Source of the DNA: Welwitschia mirabilis
Taxonomy: Eukaryota > Gnetophyta > Gnetopsida > Welwitschiales
Direction of reading: 5' to 3'
Assembly: GCA_051453625.1 (NCBI GenBank)
Contig: JBOZIK010000001.1
Coordinates: forward strand, 32,737,089-32,784,766
DNA length: 47,678 nt
Of the stretch, positions 9,400-21,539 are shown piece after piece. The translations under genes and the position numbers were made by a program. The stretch's first letter is position 1. Every line of letters starts with the position of its first letter. The notes under the pieces are model-generated. The model was given only the letters and a program-made list of their open reading frames with translations. It searched no databases and was not told the origin of the DNA.

Positions 9400-10900
9400 G
9401 GCTAGGAAGACAAAGAAAAGGTAGCTTTCATTTAGAATTCAAAAGTAAATAATGCTCTATACTTAGCACTTAGAATGGAGGAATTCAACAGAATAGCTAA
9501 ATGCAAAATGACATGACAAATATAAAATTATTTAGTGGGGACATATAAAGAAACCTCTATCATCAAGCAATCAAAACTTCTTATTTGGACAAATCAGTTT
9601 GAAAATCTCAAGATGAATAATAGAAAGAGAGTTTAAGAATACTTCACAAGAGTTTCTAACATTATGAATTCTATATGTGGAATTGATGAAAATATTCCTT
9701 AGGTAAAGATAATACAAAAGGTTATTAAATATTTAACTCTAAAATATAGATCTAAGACAATAACTAGGGAAGAATTAAGAGATTTCAACTCAGTAAAGAT
9801 TAAAAAATTACAAAGTGCTTTAATAGCTTACAAATTGAATCTTATTCAAGATGGTGTTTTAAAAGATAAGTTCATTGCTCTTAAAGAAAATGAAAGTACA
9901 AGATAAGATTCAAAAACAAAAATAAATAAAGGATTAGAAGGAGATAACTTTAAGGATAATGTTGATGAAGAACTTGCTCTCATCACAAGACAAGTAAAAA
10001 TACTTCTCTTATACAAGAACAATGAAAAGAAGGACTATAGAAAATCATCTAAATTTAAGTTAGAGATAATTCTAAAGGTAATAGTTCTAGTAACTCTTCA
10101 TCTTCTTCCAAGTCTAATATTTTTAAGTTAGAATGCTAGCTATGTGGAGAATGAGGACACATAGCTTGAGAATGTCCTAGTTCTAACAGAATGCAAGAAA
10201 AAGAATAAAAGAAAGAGCCTAAGAAAATAAGATCTTTCTTCATAAAATAGGATGGTGATGAAGATGCAATTGAGGTAGAAACATCTAATAATGAAAAATT
10301 CCATTCTTCCTACATAGCCATTGTACACATCCAAAAGGAAAATGATAAAAGAAAAGAAGAATGTAAATTAGATAGTAAAGGTAAAATAGGTATGAATCTT
10401 TAAAAAAGTTCTGATTTAATTTCTAAAGAGTTTATTACATTGCAAGACATATGCACTAAAATGAAGAAATTACTCCATTCTCATTAATTGGGTTATGAAT
10501 AAGAAAAAGATTCTTACAATAAGTTATCATCTGAAAACTTAACTCTAAAAGTTGAGATTCATAAACTAACATGTAAATTGAAGCATGTAAGACAGGAACT
10601 TTTTGACTTAAAGAGAATCAACAAGAATTTTATCCACGGAAAGAAGACATTAAAATTTATGCTTGAATAATGCAGAAGTCCAAATGATAAAAGTGGTTAG
10701 GATCATAATAAAGACTCCACTAGTACTTCAACTTCTTTGTTTAACAAATGGAACTACAAACTAAGATATGAGCATTTAGTGTTTACAAATAATATTATCT
10801 ATTATTACTTCTATAAACCAGGTCATTATCGATTTAATTTTTAATGAAATTTAAAAATAAATATTACACTAATAATGCCAAAAGGCTAAGAACTATGGTA
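9400..10900 (+). pseudogene. C1 gag pseudogene
   Basis: Copia-type Gag (UBN2 family) that formed the virus-like particle. Recognisable parts on the plus strand: LYLALRMEEFNRIAKC (about 9455-9505), QSKLLIWTNQFENLKM (9570-9625), EYFTRVSNIMNS (9639-9674), and EELRDFNSVKIKKLQSALIA (about 9769-9830). A CCHC zinc knuckle follows at 10134-10175: Cys at 10134, Cys at 10143, His at 10158, Cys at 10173, spacing CX2CX4HX4C, with three internal positions turned into stops. The remaining part to about 10900 is charged and coil-like. Stops and small shifts throughout. Gag and pol were probably one continuous reading frame, as usual in Copia. Confidence 0.8.
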
Positions 10901-12250
10901 TCATGTTTTGTACAGTCTAAAGCAAAGAAGATATGGGTTCCAAAATCAAAACTAGCATTATTAGCATAGATTACACTATGGATAGTAAAGAATCATTCCT
11001 AGTATATTAACAGTGGATGTTCAAGGAACATGACTAAAGATAAATCTAGCTTTACCACCTTGATAGAATAAGATAAATGGTGGTCACTTTTGAAGATAAT
11101 ACAAAACCACCTATTAGAGGTATTGAAACCATTAGAGTAGGTAACCTACCTAAGGTAAAAGATGTTTTCTTTATGAAAGTTTTACAACATAATATTTTAA
11201 GTGTTAGTTAATTATGCAATGGAAAATTTTATGTTACTTTTCCTAAGGATGATTGTATTATTAAATAACATGACTTAATCAAAGTATTATTTACTAGTAT
11301 TAAAAAAATCAAATGTTTGTATCACTACTCTATAAGATATGTCTAACAAGGAAACCAAGTGTTTATTATGTATTATAGGTGAAACAAAGCTATAACATTG
11401 GAAGCGTAGACATCTAAACAAAGACCTACTAAAAATCTTATCCACAAAATAAATAGTAAGAGGACTTCCTAAGATGAAAAGCATTGATAATCAAGTTTTG
11501 CATGACAAAAAGAAGAGAAAGCAAGAGTACGATTTGGTAAGAAAATACTATCACAACTAAACATCTTTTAGATATTTTACATCTTAACATTATTTATCGA
11601 TCTCCTATAAAAAGTCTTGGTAAAAAAAGATACTATTTAATTATTATTGATGATTACTCTTATTTTACATGGGTATCTTCCTTGCACATAAAGATAAGGC
11701 ATCTAATATTTTCTCTAAGTTGTATATGATGTTATAGAACTAAAGTGGATACAAGATCAAGATGCTAGAAAGTGATAATGGTACTAAATTTAAAAATGTA
11801 AAGTTCAAAGATTTTTGTGAATAGTTGGGCATGCTCCACCAATTCTATACACTAAGAACCTCCCAATAAAATAGAGTATTTAAAAGAAAGAATAGAGTAC
11901 TAAATGAAATGAAAAGAATAATAATGCATGATAAATAGGTTTCTTATCATTTTTGGATAAAAGCCATCAATACTACTTGTTACACTTTAAATTGAGTTCT
12001 AGTAAGACGTTTCATTATTAAAACTTTATATGATCAATAGTCTAGTAAGAAACCATTTGTAAGTTATTTCCATATTTTTGGATTAAAATGCTTTATCTTA
12101 AATGAAAAGGATAAGTTAATAAAATTAAATTTCAAATTTAATTATGGTATTTTTAGATATTCCATGATCAGTAAAGCCTACCAAGTGTTTAACAATAGAA
12201 CTCATGTAGTATAAGAAACTCTAAATGTTAAAAGAAGTGATACTGATGGG
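10901..12250 (+). pseudogene. C1 pol: protease and integrase part, pseudogene
   Basis: The protease motif reads YINSGCSRNMTKDKSSF at 11003-11053; the catalytic D-S-G is now N-S-G (11009-11017). A pre-integrase zinc segment (HWKRRHLNKDLL) lies at about 11396-11432. The integrase core begins at about 11565 (LDILHLNIIYRSPIKSLG), followed by YYLIIIDDYSYFTWVSSL (about 11630-11683) and SDNGTKF (11771-11791). In the DDE triad the first Asp is Asn (11586-11588), the second Asp is kept (11774-11776), and the Glu is Lys (11882-11884): all are G-to-A changes. Several stops, including in the pre-core zinc region. It could not cleave polyprotein or integrate DNA. Confidence 0.85.
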
Positions 12251-12499
12251 ACTTCTATCCTTATGCAAGATGACTATATTTCTATGTAAATTAATCAACC
12301 ATCTAGTCATATTCAAGTTTAATCAAATAGTAAGTAGGAGAAAAAAGAAGAAACTGACAAATTAAATCCTTCAAACATGATCAGGCTAAAAAGAAGTTAC
12401 TCTACAAGTAACATAATTGGTAGTCCTTAGGGTGGTATTTAAACTCGAAGCCATATTAAAGAATTATATAGATTTACAGCTTGTATTTCATAGGTAGAA

Positions 12500-14062
12500 C
12501 CAAAAACCTTTAATAAAGTTTAGAGAGATAAACATTGAATGCTAGCAATGTAAGAGGAGCTTAATCAGGTTGAAAGATGTGATGTTTACAAACTCACTCT
12601 AGGACCCTCTAACAGACCTATTATTAACATAAAGTGGATTTTTAGAAATAAAACAAGTGAACATGGTAACATGAATAGAAATAAAGCAAGATTCATTACC
12701 AAAGGATACAATCAATAAAAAGGCATAGACTTTAAAGAAACCTTTATACCAATAGCATGTATGAAGTTGATAAGAATTCTTTTAACATTTACTTATGTCA
12801 AAGGATTAAAACTCTACCAAATGGATGTCAAAAGTGCTTTTTTAAATGAACTACTTCAAGAGGAAGTATATGTTGAGAAGCCTAAAGGATTTACAAATTC
12901 TCATAAATTAGACTATGTTTATAAATTGAAAAAGGCTCTTGATGGTCTTAAGCAAGCACTTAGAGCATGGTATGAAAAGTTATCTAGTTATCTAATAGAA
13001 AATGCATTCAAAATAGTAACATCTAATATTACATTTTTGATTATAAGGGATGATAAGGAATTTATAATTGTAAAAGTATATGTAAATGATATTATTTTTG
13101 TATCTACTAATGAATTATTATCTAAGAATTTTACTAAGATAATGCAAGATAAATTTGAAATGAGTCTTATCGGAGAGATGAGTAACTTCTTGGGGTTATA
13201 TATTGTGTAACATAAATAAGTTACCTTTATTTTTAAAACTAAATATACTTAAAATCCACTAGTCAAATATGATTTATGAAACTACAAAGCCAAAGATACT
13301 CTAATGCATCAAAGCATGAAACTGGTCAAGGTTAAGCATAATAAGAAGGTTAATCAAAAGCTATATAGAGGTATGATTAGTAGTTTATTGCATCTTACTA
13401 CTAGTAGACCTAATATCATTTTAAGTATGGAAAGTTATAGTCATTATCAAAGTGATCGCAGAAAATCTCATCTTACAGTAGTTGAAAAGAATTTTTTTAT
13501 TATTTAAAGGGTACTTCTAATTGGGACCTTTAGTACTCAAAGGACATATACCTTAATCTAGTTGGGTATTATGATGCAAATTGGGTAGGATATAAAGATG
13601 ATAGAAGAAGCACAAGTGGAACCTACTTCTTGCTTGAGCAATGTTTAATATCTTAGATAAGTGAAAAGAAAAAACTCAATTGCTTTCTCAATTGCTAAGG
13701 TTGAATATATTGCTACTGGAAGTTGTTGTGCACAGCTACTTTGGATGAATTAAATATTGAAATATCTTAGACCCTTCTTGAAAATCATTCTAATCTTTTG
13801 TGATAACAAAAGCTCTATCAACATCTCAAAGAACCCAATAATACAATACTTGGTAATCAACCACACCAATATTAGACCTTACTTTCTCAAAGAACACATA
13901 CAAAATAGGAAGATCATGATGTAATATATTAGTACTAATGATCAACTTGCCGACATCTTCACTAAACCATTAAGTAGTGAAAGGTTTATTAAATTATGTA
14001 AGAACTTGAGGATTAAGCCTTGCCCAATCAGTAAGTTATCAAATAATATCATTCAAATCTGA
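12500..14062 (+). pseudogene. C1 pol: reverse transcriptase and RNase H, pseudogene
   Basis: RT begins near 12517 (EELNQVERCDVYKL, IKWIFRNKTSEHG). A stretch of 149 codons is still open at 12761-13210 and holds LKLYQMDVKSAFLNELLQEE, VYVEKPKGF and LDGLKQALRAWYEKLSSYL. The catalytic YVDD is YVND at 13079-13090 (GAT to AAT). RNase H follows with GYYDANWVGYKDDRRSTSGT (from about 13565), GSCCAQLLWM, and the C-terminal Copia signature DQLADIFTKPLSSERF (13941-13988), ending at a stop at 14060. Length and order are those of a full Copia RT-RNase H. Non-functional because of stops and the lost Asp. Confidence 0.9.
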
Positions 14063-14751
14063 ACTTCACTTTATGATATTCTATGAGTTGAGATTATAGT
14101 TAGATGTTAAAATAGTAAAATTTTGTGCATGTTACTTTACTTTTTGAATGTGATACTATTACGATAATTTTAGTCATAGAAAATTTTGAAGTTTCTGAAT
14201 TTTTCAAGGAAGACGTCTTTAGTTGTGTAGATATTTATCATGAAGATATCTTTAGTATTGTATACATATTTAAATTTCTAGACATCTGTGAAGATTAGAT
14301 ATACTTTTTTAATGTTTTTGAATAGATATCTTTGAATAGATAGACATCTTTACAGTATGCAGAACAAGCTTTAAAATTTTTAATAGTAAACATACTTTAT
14401 CAAAGTAAACATCTACTATTATCATTTTAGACATCTTTTAATAGGTAGAAATTTTTTAAGAACTATTGTGAAATAAAAAAATGCAATAAAAACTAGGGTT
14501 TTGACCTTTTTTAATTAAAAAAGAGACCACCATCTCTTATTTTTTCAATCCTTCACTCAATAGATGTATCATTCAAAGATTTTTTAAAGGCTATTTTTCT
14601 CAAATTTCTTTGTAAATATGTCTTGGATTTGATAGACATCTTCATAGCCAATACAAACAGGTATCTTTTCTCTCATAGGTTCTTATTTTTGTTGATTTTT
14701 TTTTTACATTTCAATTAATTTTAGTTTAGTTATTCATATATTTTTCAAAAA
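14063..14751 (+). other. C1 spacer between pol and extra ORF
   Basis: No ORF. Notable for further units of the LTR's short palindrome: AGACGTCT at about 14211, and GACATCT at several sites between 14280 and 14640. Confidence 0.55.
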
Positions 14752-16466
14752 ATGGTGAGGAGAANNNNNNNNNNNNNNNNNNNNNNNNNNCCCTTTTATG
14801 TCTAACAAGGTAAAGAACTAACCACAAAGATACATAGGCCATAATATAAACCTCAGTTCTATCATAAGTCAATAGCTAACTAATTCAAAACATGAACTAA
14901 AAATTCAATCATAGTAGAACAAAATGTTGGTTTTCAAAAACAAAGGAAATATCTTCTACTAGCATATTTTTGTGATGTTGAATGGGATATGGTAGTTCAA
15001 TTGGGTTAGGATATTCTAGAACTAGTTGTCAGAGAATTCTATGCAAACATTCATGAGATTAACACCAGCACTAAAACATTTGATAAGGTAGTTTTTTATA
15101 TCTTACTCCTAGTTTGTGAATTCTATTCTTAGCATTCATGATTCACAGCTTTCACAATTATATATGTTTATTTGTTTAAAGGTATATTCACTTCTTGTTC
15201 TATTAGTATATCATAGTGATTAATGAGTAACGTTTTGTTTGAGTACTCTAGTATGAACTATTATGAAAACATAGGACATAAGGATATAGGTTTAGAGACA
15301 TTTATATTAAGCTTGATCACATTCTACAACATCCTTGTTATGGGTGGTAGCTATAACTACTACAACATCAAGTAGACATTTATTGTTTTTATCTTCTTAT
15401 ATGATTAAAGATCAATTTAGAATTCATTTTATTCATGGATATTATTGCACTATTTTAGAAGGATCAGACTTTGGGTTACCCTTATTTAATCAGTTTAATT
15501 ATTAGTAGTGCTAGTATTTTAGTATCGCAAATGAACATCATTCATCCAAAGAATTCACTTGCATAATTTAGTAAGAAATGGTGTGTACTAGTGCCACTTA
15601 GTGAAGGCACAAATAGAATGTTAGCTAAATCATAGTTTTAGTGATTCTTTTCTATAGTATCTCATAGTTTATCATTCATTAAGAAGGTTCTAAAAGCTAT
15701 TACAAAGATGGTTGATAAGATTGATCATAATTTATTAAGGTGAAAGAAGCACAGATGTATAACTAATGAAGGAGAAGCACTTGTAAGTAGTTGGGAATCC
15801 ATGGAAACTCCCACTTGAATAGATTCAAAGAAGGAATTAGAGGATGAAGCACCTCTAGCTCAACATATATAGATTCTTTAGAGTCTACAAGAGAGGAGGC
15901 ATAGGTACATGGGAAGCACCAGGCTCCTACACAAGCACAAGTTTAATAGAAGCACTAGGCTCAAATACCATCATAAGGAAAGCAACAGGTAGAGTTAGAG
16001 AGCTCAAATATTTAGTCCCTCATCTTTTGCAGGCCATGTCATAAACTACCCCTCCACCATTATATCCAACATTCATCACATCCTTGTTAATCATCACCAC
16101 CACCTCGCATTCCATCTCTACCTCCACCTTTAACTAAACATATCCATGTTCCACCTCTTAGCATAGCTCCACCACTATCCTTTATCAAGACTACCACTGC
16201 TAGCTTATTTGAAACTTTTGTTAGTCATCAAATGCACTCACATATGATGAGAGTAGCCTATGAGGGCCCTGTTGAAACATCTTAGTGACCATCTAGAAAG
16301 CATCACACACCTTCATCCACATCTTCTTCATCTCACACTATCTAGACATCCACCACATAGGATAGTGACAATGATAGTGCTAATGAAAGAGAAGGAACAC
16401 ACTACACCAGTGATTTAGCACTTTGTAAACAGCTCCTTTTGTATGCTATCCAAATGGGGGGAGAAT
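14752..16466 (+). pseudogene. C1 extra 3' ORF (plant transposon-protein-like), pseudogene
   Basis: Starts ATGGTGAGGAGA at 14752 (M-V-R-R) just before a 26-base gap. About 60 codons on, the frame reads DVEWDMVVQLG, then DILELVVREFYANIHEINTS (about 15012-15070). The REFYAN segment is characteristic of the plant transposon protein domain found in extra ORFs of plant LTR elements. The tail (about 15780-16440) is acidic, then Pro/His/Ser/Thr-rich, and ends DSDNDSANEREGTHYTSDLA, LCKQLLLYAIQMGGE and a stop at about 16466. Its place between pol and 3' LTR is where Maximus/SIRE elements carry an ORF sometimes called envelope-like, of unknown role. Many stops and shifts. Confidence 0.55.
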
Positions 16467-17324
16467 AAAGGGTAAATTAGCTTGAGTTTGGACATCTAGC
16501 TTGGACATCCTATATGGGCCTAAAATACTTGATTATAAGTCTAATGAATTGGACTTCCTATGAGTGACATCACTATTAATGGATGATCACTATTAATTTT
16601 TGACATGCATCATCNNNNNNNNNNNNNNNNNNNNNNNNNNNNNNNNNNNNNNNNNNNNNNNNNNNNNNNNNNNNNNNNNNNNNNNNNNNNNNNNNNNNNN
16701 NNNNNNNNNNNNNNNNNNNNNNNNNNNNNNNNNNNNNNNNNNNNNNNNNNNNNNNNNNNNNNNNNNNNNNNNNNNNNNNNNNNNNNNNNNNNNNNNNNNN
16801 NNNNNNNNNNNNNNNNNNNNNNNNNNNNNNNNNNNNNNNNNNNNNNNNNNNNNNNNNNNNNNNNNNNNNNNNNNNNNNNNNNNNNNNNNNNNNNNNNNNN
16901 NNNNNNNNNNNNNNNNNNNNNNNNNNNNNNNNNNNNNNNNNATCTCACACTATCTAGACATCTACCACATAGGATAGTGACAATGATAGTGATGACGAAA
17001 GAAAAGGAATACACTACACTAATGATTTAGCACTTTGTAATCAGCTCCTTTTGTATGCTATCCAAATGGGGGGAGAATAAAGGGTAAATTAACTTTAGTT
17101 TGGACATCTATCTTGGACATCCTATATGGGCCTAAAATACTTGATTATGAGTCTAATGAATTGGACTTCCTATGANNNNNNNNNNNNNNNNNNNNNNNNN
17201 NNNNNNNNNNNNNNNNNNNNNNNNNNNNNNNNNNNNNNNNNNNNNNNNNNNNNNNNNNNNNNNNNNNNNNNNNNNGACATCACTATTAATGGACGATCAC
17301 TATTAATTTTTGACATGCATCATC
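16330..17324 (+). repeat. Duplicated block in C1 3' region with two N gaps
   Basis: Sequence 16330-16614 recurs as 16942-17175 plus 17276-17324. The 100-base gap at 17176-17275 interrupts what is continuous sequence in the first copy (only about two bases missing), so that gap is probably artificial. The 327-base gap at 16615-16941 separates the copies. Differences between copies are few. Confidence 0.7.
16452..16472 (+). promoter_or_regulatory. Internal polypurine tract of C1
   Basis: A run of 20 purines broken by a single T, with six consecutive G, directly overlapping the end of the extra ORF and about 1.2 kb before the LTR-adjacent tract. A copy lies at about 17064-17084 in the duplicated block. 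It could serve as a second start site for plus-strand DNA synthesis. Confidence 0.5.
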
Positions 17325-17668
17325 ATTAGCATACTATTTTTATTTCTTCTATTGATTAGCATATTTCATGATCTAATATTATTTTTTGTTGGTACACTGT
17401 TGAAATGCTTTGATATTATTTGTTATTAGCACACTTTTATTGGTACAATTTATATGATTTTCATTATTTTTCTTGAATGAAATTATTTAGTGCTTATATG
17501 CCTTTTTTTGTTACTATCGTACATGTTTATTAGTGTGGTTAATCACTATTTTTTAATACTATCGGTAAAACATGATTATGTATTTTTTCTCTCTTAAATT
17601 TAAATATCTTAATTTAGTTAATAAAGTATGCTTACATTAGTGAGATTTACCAAGTTCTGAACATCATC
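17325..17668 (+). other. C1 3' untranslated region
   Basis: AT-rich, no ORF, leading to the polypurine tract before the 3' LTR. Confidence 0.6.
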
Positions 17669-17681
17669 AAAAAGAAGGAGA
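17669..17681 (+). promoter_or_regulatory. C1 polypurine tract next to 3' LTR
   Basis: AAAAAGAAGGAGA ends one base before the LTR start (TATTCGTAAAAATC). Position and composition fit the plus-strand primer of Copia elements, and it defines the LTR boundary. Confidence 0.8.
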
Positions 17682-17682
17682 T

Positions 17683-19192
17683 TATTCGTAAAAATCTAGT
17701 TTTGATTATTCTACTTATCAAATATATTATAATATATACAGACAAGTTAAGATAGAGAGACCAGATCACAAGAAGCATCAGTACATGTCAAACCTTAAAG
17801 TTCATGGTTCATTAAAAGTTTAGCTTAGAATTCACAAATGCTAAATCACAATTAACTAAAGACATCTACAGAATTAAAGATGTCTATAGGAAAGGTGTCT
17901 ACATATTTGAAGATGTTTATGGAAAAGACATCTGTAGAATCAAAGATGTTTATACTGAACCAGATTTCATCTACAAGGAAAGATGTCTATCTTGAAAAAG
18001 ACATTTATACTAAAGTAAAGATTTAACATAAGTAAAAGACATATATCATATTAAAGACATCTATACTAAACTACAAGAGGTAATAGGAATAAATTATACT
18101 TTAATGAACTATCTACATTTAAAGAAAGCAATCAAGATCTACATCTTATATTCATAATCACTAAAGATCAAAGGAATTATAGTTTGAGTTTCATCAAATT
18201 CTAGGAACTTTAATCGAAGATGTCTCCTATGTTAAATACATCTTACTAATTGAATATGTCTATCCTCTTCAAGATTCCTATGCTAAAAGTTTATGAGAAA
18301 TTAAATAGATGTTATGTGCCTAATGCTTAGTCATTTCTATTCATTATACAGTGGTTACAAGTTTCAAATATCTATTTCTCTAGGTCAAATAGCTAGAAAC
18401 GTATCAAAAGATATAAAGGCATGACTTGATGAATAGATTTAACTAATGAATGTATGCACATACAAATGCACAAGTGATTAGTTCCATTCATGAAGCTTTC
18501 AAGCTATCATTTGCAAGGGACTCTTAAGTGACTACATCATTCGATCATTGGCTTTTACAATGTTGCATTACTCTAATCTTTGACACTTATGGGTGATGAC
18601 AACAAGAGAGAACTCAGGTGCTTCATCAAAGATATATCATTTTAGGCTTATTGTTTTATTTGTTGTTATTGTATGTTGGATCCAAATTATTAGACTATCA
18701 TTTTTTGGAATGCTCCTATTATAGTCCATTTCTTTTTGTTAAAGCTAAGGATCCCTTTCTAGGATTTCATCTTATAAGGTAATCCTTGTATGGGTATGCT
18801 CTTGTGAGTTCTTATAAGAACTTTTTTTTAATTGTATTATCAGATATTCCTAAAGGGAAAATAGTGCCTCCTTGTGAGAAGAATTTCACATTGTATTAAT
18901 GCTTGTGAGATATTTTTGTTATTGTGTTATTGAACATCCCTAAGGAGAAGAGAGTGCTATCTCAAGAGGAGCATCTCATATTGTATGTAAGATTGGTGGT
19001 GCTTCAAAACCACTATTTTTGTAGGGTAAAAATATTCAGAGGTGTGAGATGAATCTCTTCTCTATGTGTGGATGTACCCAGGTTGGGAAACCATGTTAAA
19101 ATGGTGAGGTGTTCATTGCTTAGCTTTAAAATATTTTTGGTGAAATTTATTTTTGGTAATTCACCCCTTCCCTCTGAGTTCAGTGATCCTTA
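17683..19192 (+). repeat. 3' LTR of Copia C1
   Basis: Aligns with 7650-9151 from TATTCGTAAAAATCTAG to GTTCAGTGATCCTTA. The GACGTC-like cluster is retained at about 17860-18270, mostly as GACATC, GATGTC or GGTGTC. Confidence 0.85.
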
Positions 19193-20040
19193 AAGTGTAA
19201 TAACTACTAATGGATGAAAGGATAATGATATGGATTTCTATTGCCTAATATACTACTTCATGATAAGGAGAGATCAAAAAATATATTACGCTATGATGAA
19301 ATTTTAAACTTAATGTAACATTTAAGCAATAAGGATTAAGATCTTAGCATAAGTCATTGATAATCAATAAGTGTAGTGAGAAGAAGTCTTTAAAATTTGA
19401 TAATTAATTAAGGACCAAGTTTAATATGGGAACAATCCCCTTCCCAGAATATTCTCAAGCATACGTGATTGGATGCATAATTCATTATAGTCATGACAAA
19501 AATTACCTTAGAATTAATGCATAAATGTATCACTATACCTTGGAAAAAGGGATTAGATGATTGAAAAATTAAATTAAAATTCCTCAGTAATTCTTCCAGT
19601 TCTTTGTAATTCCATTTCATCGCAATAAAGAATTAGATTTAGATCTTCATTAGATACATCTTTAGTTTGGTTCCATAATAAGTAATCTTTTTAAATCTAC
19701 TTACTGTTACACTATTAAAATACTCTCGATCCAAGTTCTTTCATTATTTTTAATATTCTTTGATTTAAAGCATTTTTATTTTTTTTGTTAAAAGGATATT
19801 AGATTCTAGAAAAAGTAGAAGTAGGTAGTTAAGGTAGTTTTTAATTGTCAATTTCATTTATCATGTATTCATCAATTCTCTAAGTTGTAACTAGTTTGAT
19901 ATGTGATTAAGTTCCTAGTACAAGTGAATATACCATTTATCCTATGAGATGGATTCCATTCATCACTTCATTAGGACATCACTTGTAGATAAGTTACTTT
20001 AATAAGACTATTGATAAGATGACTATTAACAAAATCTTAA
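19193..20040. other. AT-rich sequence without recognised feature
   Basis: Lies between the C1 3' LTR and a 100-base gap before Gypsy G3. A 70-codon minus-strand open frame (19408-19620) shows no family motif. I do not see the RNase H or integrase of G3 here, which would be expected next on the minus strand. Confidence 0.5.
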
Positions 20041-20140
20041 NNNNNNNNNNNNNNNNNNNNNNNNNNNNNNNNNNNNNNNNNNNNNNNNNNNNNNNNNNNN
20101 NNNNNNNNNNNNNNNNNNNNNNNNNNNNNNNNNNNNNNNN

Positions 20141-21290
20141 AAGTTTTACTAGTATAATAATTTATGGTTAGTTTTTTATCTATCCTTTGTCATAACATAT
20201 CCCTAACCACATAATCACTTGCATCACACATAAGCTTAAAAAGTAACTTCTAGTTGGGCATTGAATGAGTAGGTTGGAGGTCAATTTTTCTTTAGATATT
20301 TGAAGGTTTATTGACATTAAATGGTTCAATTGAAGTTGACATCTTTGCTTAAAAGATTATATAATGGCTAAGAGATTTTACTGAAATACTTAATGAATCT
20401 CCTATAGGATCTTAAACATNNNNNNNNNNNNNNNNNNNNNNNNNNNNNNNNNNNNNNNNNNNNNNNNNNNNNNNNNNNNNNNNNNNNNNNNNNNNNNNNN
20501 NNNNNNNNNNNNNNNNNNNAATTGAAGTTGACATCTTTGCTTAAAAGATTATATAATGGCTAAGAGATTTTACTGAAATCCTTAATGAATCTCCTATAGG
20601 ATCTTACACATCCTAGGAAAGATCTAATGTTTTTTTGTTCTTGATTAAAGAAGCCTTTATAGGATTTACTTGGATCCCTTCCTTAGAGATTATGTGTCTT
20701 AAAACTATGCCTTAATTAACCATAAAGTGGCATTTCTCCTAGTTGAACACAAGGCATTTTTGGATATGTTACTTAAGAAAATATTCTAAGTTGTGCAAAC
20801 AGTGTTTAAAAGAGGTTTCATAGATCAGGAAGTCATCCATAAAGATTTTAACACTTGAATCTAATAAATCAGAGAAGATTACTATCATGAAACGTTATAA
20901 TGTGGTTAGTGCATTACGTAAGCTAAACGAAATTTGTTTATAGGTGAACATTCCATAAGAGTAGGTGAAGGTAGTTTTGTCTTTGTCCTTAGGGAAATTT
21001 CAATTTAATTATATTCTGAATACTCATCAAAAAATAGTAAAATGAATGTCCTACAAGTTACTATAAGATTTTATCAAATAAAGGTAGAGGGAAGTGATCC
21101 TTTCTTGAGATGGAATTTAATTTTTTATAGTTGATATGCATCCTCCATTTTACTATAGGTCTAGTAGGGATATGTTTGTTATGCTTATTTGGGATAAGAG
21201 TAATTCCTACTTTCTTTACTATAGCCTAAGTTAGACTACCAAAAAGATTGAGTTATCCCCTAAGAAAGCATATTTTAGATCATNNNNNNN
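20141..21290 (-). pseudogene. G3 reverse transcriptase pseudogene
   Basis: Athila/Tat-type RT read on the minus strand. In order: KWRMHINYKKLNSISRKDHF (about 21105-21165), then VLKIFMDDF with the MDD core intact (GATGAC at 20832-20837), NALCSTRRNATL and CHFMV (about 20700-20780), the region after the active site leading to RFYRRFIKD-like and LLSKDVNFN residues (about 20330-20420), and LMCDASDYVV (about 20190-20240). Several frames must be joined and stops are frequent. The gap at 20420-20519 is flanked by a 92-base duplicate (20328-20419 and 20520-20611), and that at 21284-21383 by a 72-base duplicate (21212-21283 and 21384-21455). Confidence 0.8.
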
Positions 21291-21539
21291 NNNNNNNNNN
21301 NNNNNNNNNNNNNNNNNNNNNNNNNNNNNNNNNNNNNNNNNNNNNNNNNNNNNNNNNNNNNNNNNNNNNNNNNNNNNNNNNNNTTCTTTACTATAGCCTA
21401 AGTTAGACTACCAAAAATATTGAGTTATCCCCTAAGAAAGCATATTTTAGATCATTTGACAAAGGTTTAAGTTCCAAGTTAGTCTCATTTTGAGAAATGA
21501 AGCATGATTATTAAGAAAAATCTAAGTCATCATTTTTGG

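Larger units (their letters stand above)
7650..19192 (+). mobile_element. Copia element C1 (Maximus/SIRE-like), complete but dead
   Basis: Both LTRs are present (7650-9151 and 17683-19192; 1502 and 1510 bp). Between them are gag, protease, integrase, RT and RNase H in Copia order, then about 3.6 kb holding an extra ORF and polypurine tracts. By eye the first 140 bases of the two LTRs differ at very roughly one position in six, indicating an old insertion. All ORFs carry many stops. The total of about 11.5 kb includes gaps at 14765-14790, 16615-16941 and 17176-17275 plus a duplicated block. Long LTRs and an additional ORF between pol and 3' LTR are typical of the Maximus/SIRE lineage. Confidence 0.85.

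Noticed and set aside
10140-10334. 64-codon minus-strand frame opposite C1 gag
   Set aside because: Shadow of the gag reading frame, which has the zinc knuckle on the plus strand.
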